Assembly (NCBI RefSeq): GCF_034702125.1
Contig: NC_085862.1
Span: forward strand, 14,973,896-15,037,895
Origin: Engraulis encrasicolus
Taxonomy: Eukaryota > Chordata > Actinopteri > Clupeiformes > Engraulidae
DNA length: 64,000 nt
Direction: 5' to 3'
The position numbers were made by a program, and so were the translations under genes. Of the stretch, positions 62,074 to 64,000 are shown piece after piece. Positions within the stretch are counted from its first letter, which is position 1, and each line of letters begins with the position of its first letter. Under the pieces are notes generated by a model. The model was not told where the DNA came from and ran no database searches. It worked only from the letters and a program-made list of their open reading frames with translations.

Positions 62074-62472
62074 GCGTGTGTGTGCCAGCGTTGGATAAAA
62101 AGGGGATTGATTTCCTCGGTTGACATGACAAGTCATTAGTAGAATACTCTCAGACCCTCCACTATTGCCTTTGCAGCTTCAAACTATAGAGAGAAGTTTA
62201 GTCATGGACCGCCTAGTGTTTACTGATCATCAGGCAGGAAATAGTAATTATACTGTAGTACAGGCATTGGGCAGGGCTGTCTGTCTCTGCACCTCATTTG
62301 TATACAACCAAATTTAGTGTATTGTCTCTTAGTACATAGGCTACTGTGCTGCTGAACATACAATGTCCCTCATCACGTGTCCCTTATCATGTGTCCCTTG
62401 TCCCTTCCCAGGAGCCCCCTGGACCAGCAAACTGCTGCGGGCCAAAAGCAACGAGGACCTCCACAAACTATG
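61344..62472 (+). CDS. mrpl47: 39S ribosomal protein L47, mitochondrial, N-terminal part (3 exons; gene continues off the right edge)
   Basis: Large-subunit mitoribosomal protein of the uL29 family. Exons 61344-61477, 61627-61754 and 62412-62472 join in phase with GT-AG introns. They encode a presequence ([20 protein letters not shown]), then [20 protein letters not shown] and [11 protein letters not shown], and [20 protein letters not shown]. Human has LFHTS, GLEEFFDDPKNWG and [10 protein letters not shown] at matching places. The start CAAAATGGCGGC resembles a TISU initiator. Remaining exons are not found up to 64,000. Confidence 0.94.
62014..62068. repeat. (TG)n microsatellite in mrpl47 intron 2
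   Basis: TG tract with CGTG interruptions on either side (about 62001-62085). Confidence 0.9.
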
Positions 62473-63517
62473 GTAAGCCAATTGGCACACACGTGCAGAC
62501 ATATGGATCAATGACGTTTTTGTTATAGCACCGACGTCAGCGATTGTATGAATATATCTGAAGCTTGTACTTGTTGTGCTTGTAATCAGGGCTCTAAATT
62601 AACACACGCCAAACACGGGTGAGAATTCATTTTGGCTAGTAGAAAAAATTACCTACCCGCCAATTTGGCTAGTAGCGCCCGAGTACAGTAAATTATGAAC
62701 GGTAAACCGCTGCTTGAATGGCAACGATACAGCGAGATTTCCTACATTACCCATAAACACTACCGTCATGACGTAGCATCCCACCGTGGGCTTTCCGAAG
62801 CAGCTCTGGCAGCGGCCACTCCATGCTTGTGTTGCGCGCGCCACGACAGAAAACATTTCAGACGACCAGCCTACTGTCGGCTACGCTCGCATTATTTTGA
62901 CAGGCAACTCTCCTCCTCTGCTTCTGTCGCTTTCGCTCCACCACTTTTAACATCACTATTAGGCCTACTGTTACTATTAGCACTCACCGACACAGAACCT
63001 TTCTCTAACAGGCTGCCTTTTTAAGCTGCGAGGACCTGACCGAAGAGTTATAACATGACGCGGATTATGCCTACTTCTGTTTTGTATGTTTTGTGGTGGT
63101 GGTTAGAGCAAGATTCTGTGTTGGCGAATAGGCCTACTAGTAATAATAACAGTAATAGTAGTGACGTTTTTTAAAAAGGAGTGGTTGTGGAAAGAAATTG
63201 CGACAAGGGCAGAGGATGATAACTATCTGTCAGAGTAGTGTGCGCGTAGCTGTCAGTTGTCTTCTGAAATGCTTTCAGTCCTGGCGCAACTTAAGTTGGA
63301 AAGCCCACTCCATCGGAAAGAAGAGCAGACCTTGCATAACCGTGCAAGTAGGCTACGTGAAAAAAAAATCAATAACCAAAAAACTGCCAACGGCGACATT
63401 TCCGTGATAGTTAAACATAGCATGCTTCTTGTCATTTTGTTGCGCATAGAGAAGAGCTCCTGGAGTAAATGGAGGTGTCTATAGCAGCATATAGGCTACA
63501 TAAACACACAGACATAC

Positions 63518-63572
<55 letters not shown>

Positions 63573-64000
63573 GATCTCTCCTTTCCTCCTCTCTCCTCTT
63601 CTTTTCCTCATTTCTTCTCCTTCCTTGGAGTGTACAGATGTGAGGTTTTGTAGTGTTTGGCTGTGTGTTTGGTTGTAGGCTATGTTAAAGGTCTGTTGTG
63701 TGGCTTGAGTGATGTGATTCACTGTTTTCAGAGGTAAATATAAAGCAGAAGTTAAAAAAATAATTCAAAAGTGTATATAATATGCTTATTATGTTAATTA
63801 GGCCTATGTAGGCCTATAGTGTTTATGTGTTTTGGAAATAGTTGAATAAAATAACCATGATTTAAAAAATAAAATAAAAAAAATAGCCTAACGCATAGCC
63901 TATTTTATTTTGGCGAGATTAAAAAAAAAATGGCTAGTTGACCTTCTGTTTGGCTGGTAAGAAAAAATGTCTACTAGCCAAATTGGCTGGTGGTGGAAAA
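62473..64000 (+). other. mrpl47 intron 3 (right edge), repeat-derived
   Basis: No exon is seen. A motif with ggctagtag, a short A-run, and ccaatttggctagtag at 62634-62676 recurs in the same orientation at about 63951-63994 (ggctggtaagaaaaaatg ... ccaaattggctggtgg). The 1.3 kb between holds a GT tract (63522-63571) and no recognisable coding sequence. Confidence 0.45.

Overview
The window is vertebrate nuclear DNA, almost certainly from a teleost fish. Genes are split by GT-AG introns, long (CA)n/(GT)n tracts and small DNA transposons are abundant, and the proteins are recognisable vertebrate orthologues with fish-like divergence. I cannot name the species. There are no bacterial features.

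Layout. (1) 400-9,833, minus strand: the first five coding exons of kdm4b, a JmjN/JmjC histone H3K9/K36 demethylase. The gene runs off the left edge; its untranslated first exon and promoter probably lie near 15.8-16.8 kb. (2) 17,222-38,100, minus: a complete uhrf1. All 16 coding exons join in phase into a 780-residue protein with UBL, tandem Tudor, PHD, SRA and RING domains, behind an upstream region with CCAAT and E2F-like sites. (3) 40,982-43,234, plus: ticam1 (TRIF), one coding exon with N-terminal helical domain, TIR domain, a pLxIS-like site and a C-terminal RHIM. (4) tRNA-Ile(AAT) on minus and tRNA-Gly(TCC) on plus, about 470 bp apart. (5) 50,425-53,173, minus: an immunoglobulin-superfamily type I membrane receptor whose Ig exon is split by a Tc1/mariner-type palindromic element and whose last part lies in another frame; probably a broken allele or pseudogene. 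(6) 58,448-61,077, minus, ndufb5 (complete, 6 exons, 186 residues) and 61,344-62,472, plus, mrpl47 (first three exons). They are divergent with 266 bp between start codons, as in the human NDUFB5/MRPL47 pair.

How the genes relate. kdm4b and uhrf1 are both chromatin regulators of H3K9/DNA methylation, and kdm4b-uhrf1-ticam1 matches human 19p13.3 neighbours. ndufb5-mrpl47 belongs to the human 3q26 neighbourhood, so a synteny boundary lies between about 43 and 58 kb, in the most repeat-rich part. ndufb5 (complex I) and mrpl47 (mitoribosome) share a short ETS-site-bearing promoter.

The rest is mostly mobile DNA: five copies of one MITE family, several hAT-type elements (some with 8-bp target duplications), Tc1/mariner- and piggyBac-like MITEs, LINE 3' fragments, and foldback elements up to 1.3 kb. 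I found no wholly new biological system. The most interesting signals are the transposon-split Ig gene, the 1.34-kb foldback with a repeated core, a tandem array of donor-like sites beside a uhrf1 exon with a hAT element inside it, and complementary (UG)n/(CA)n tracts flanking single exons in both kdm4b and uhrf1.
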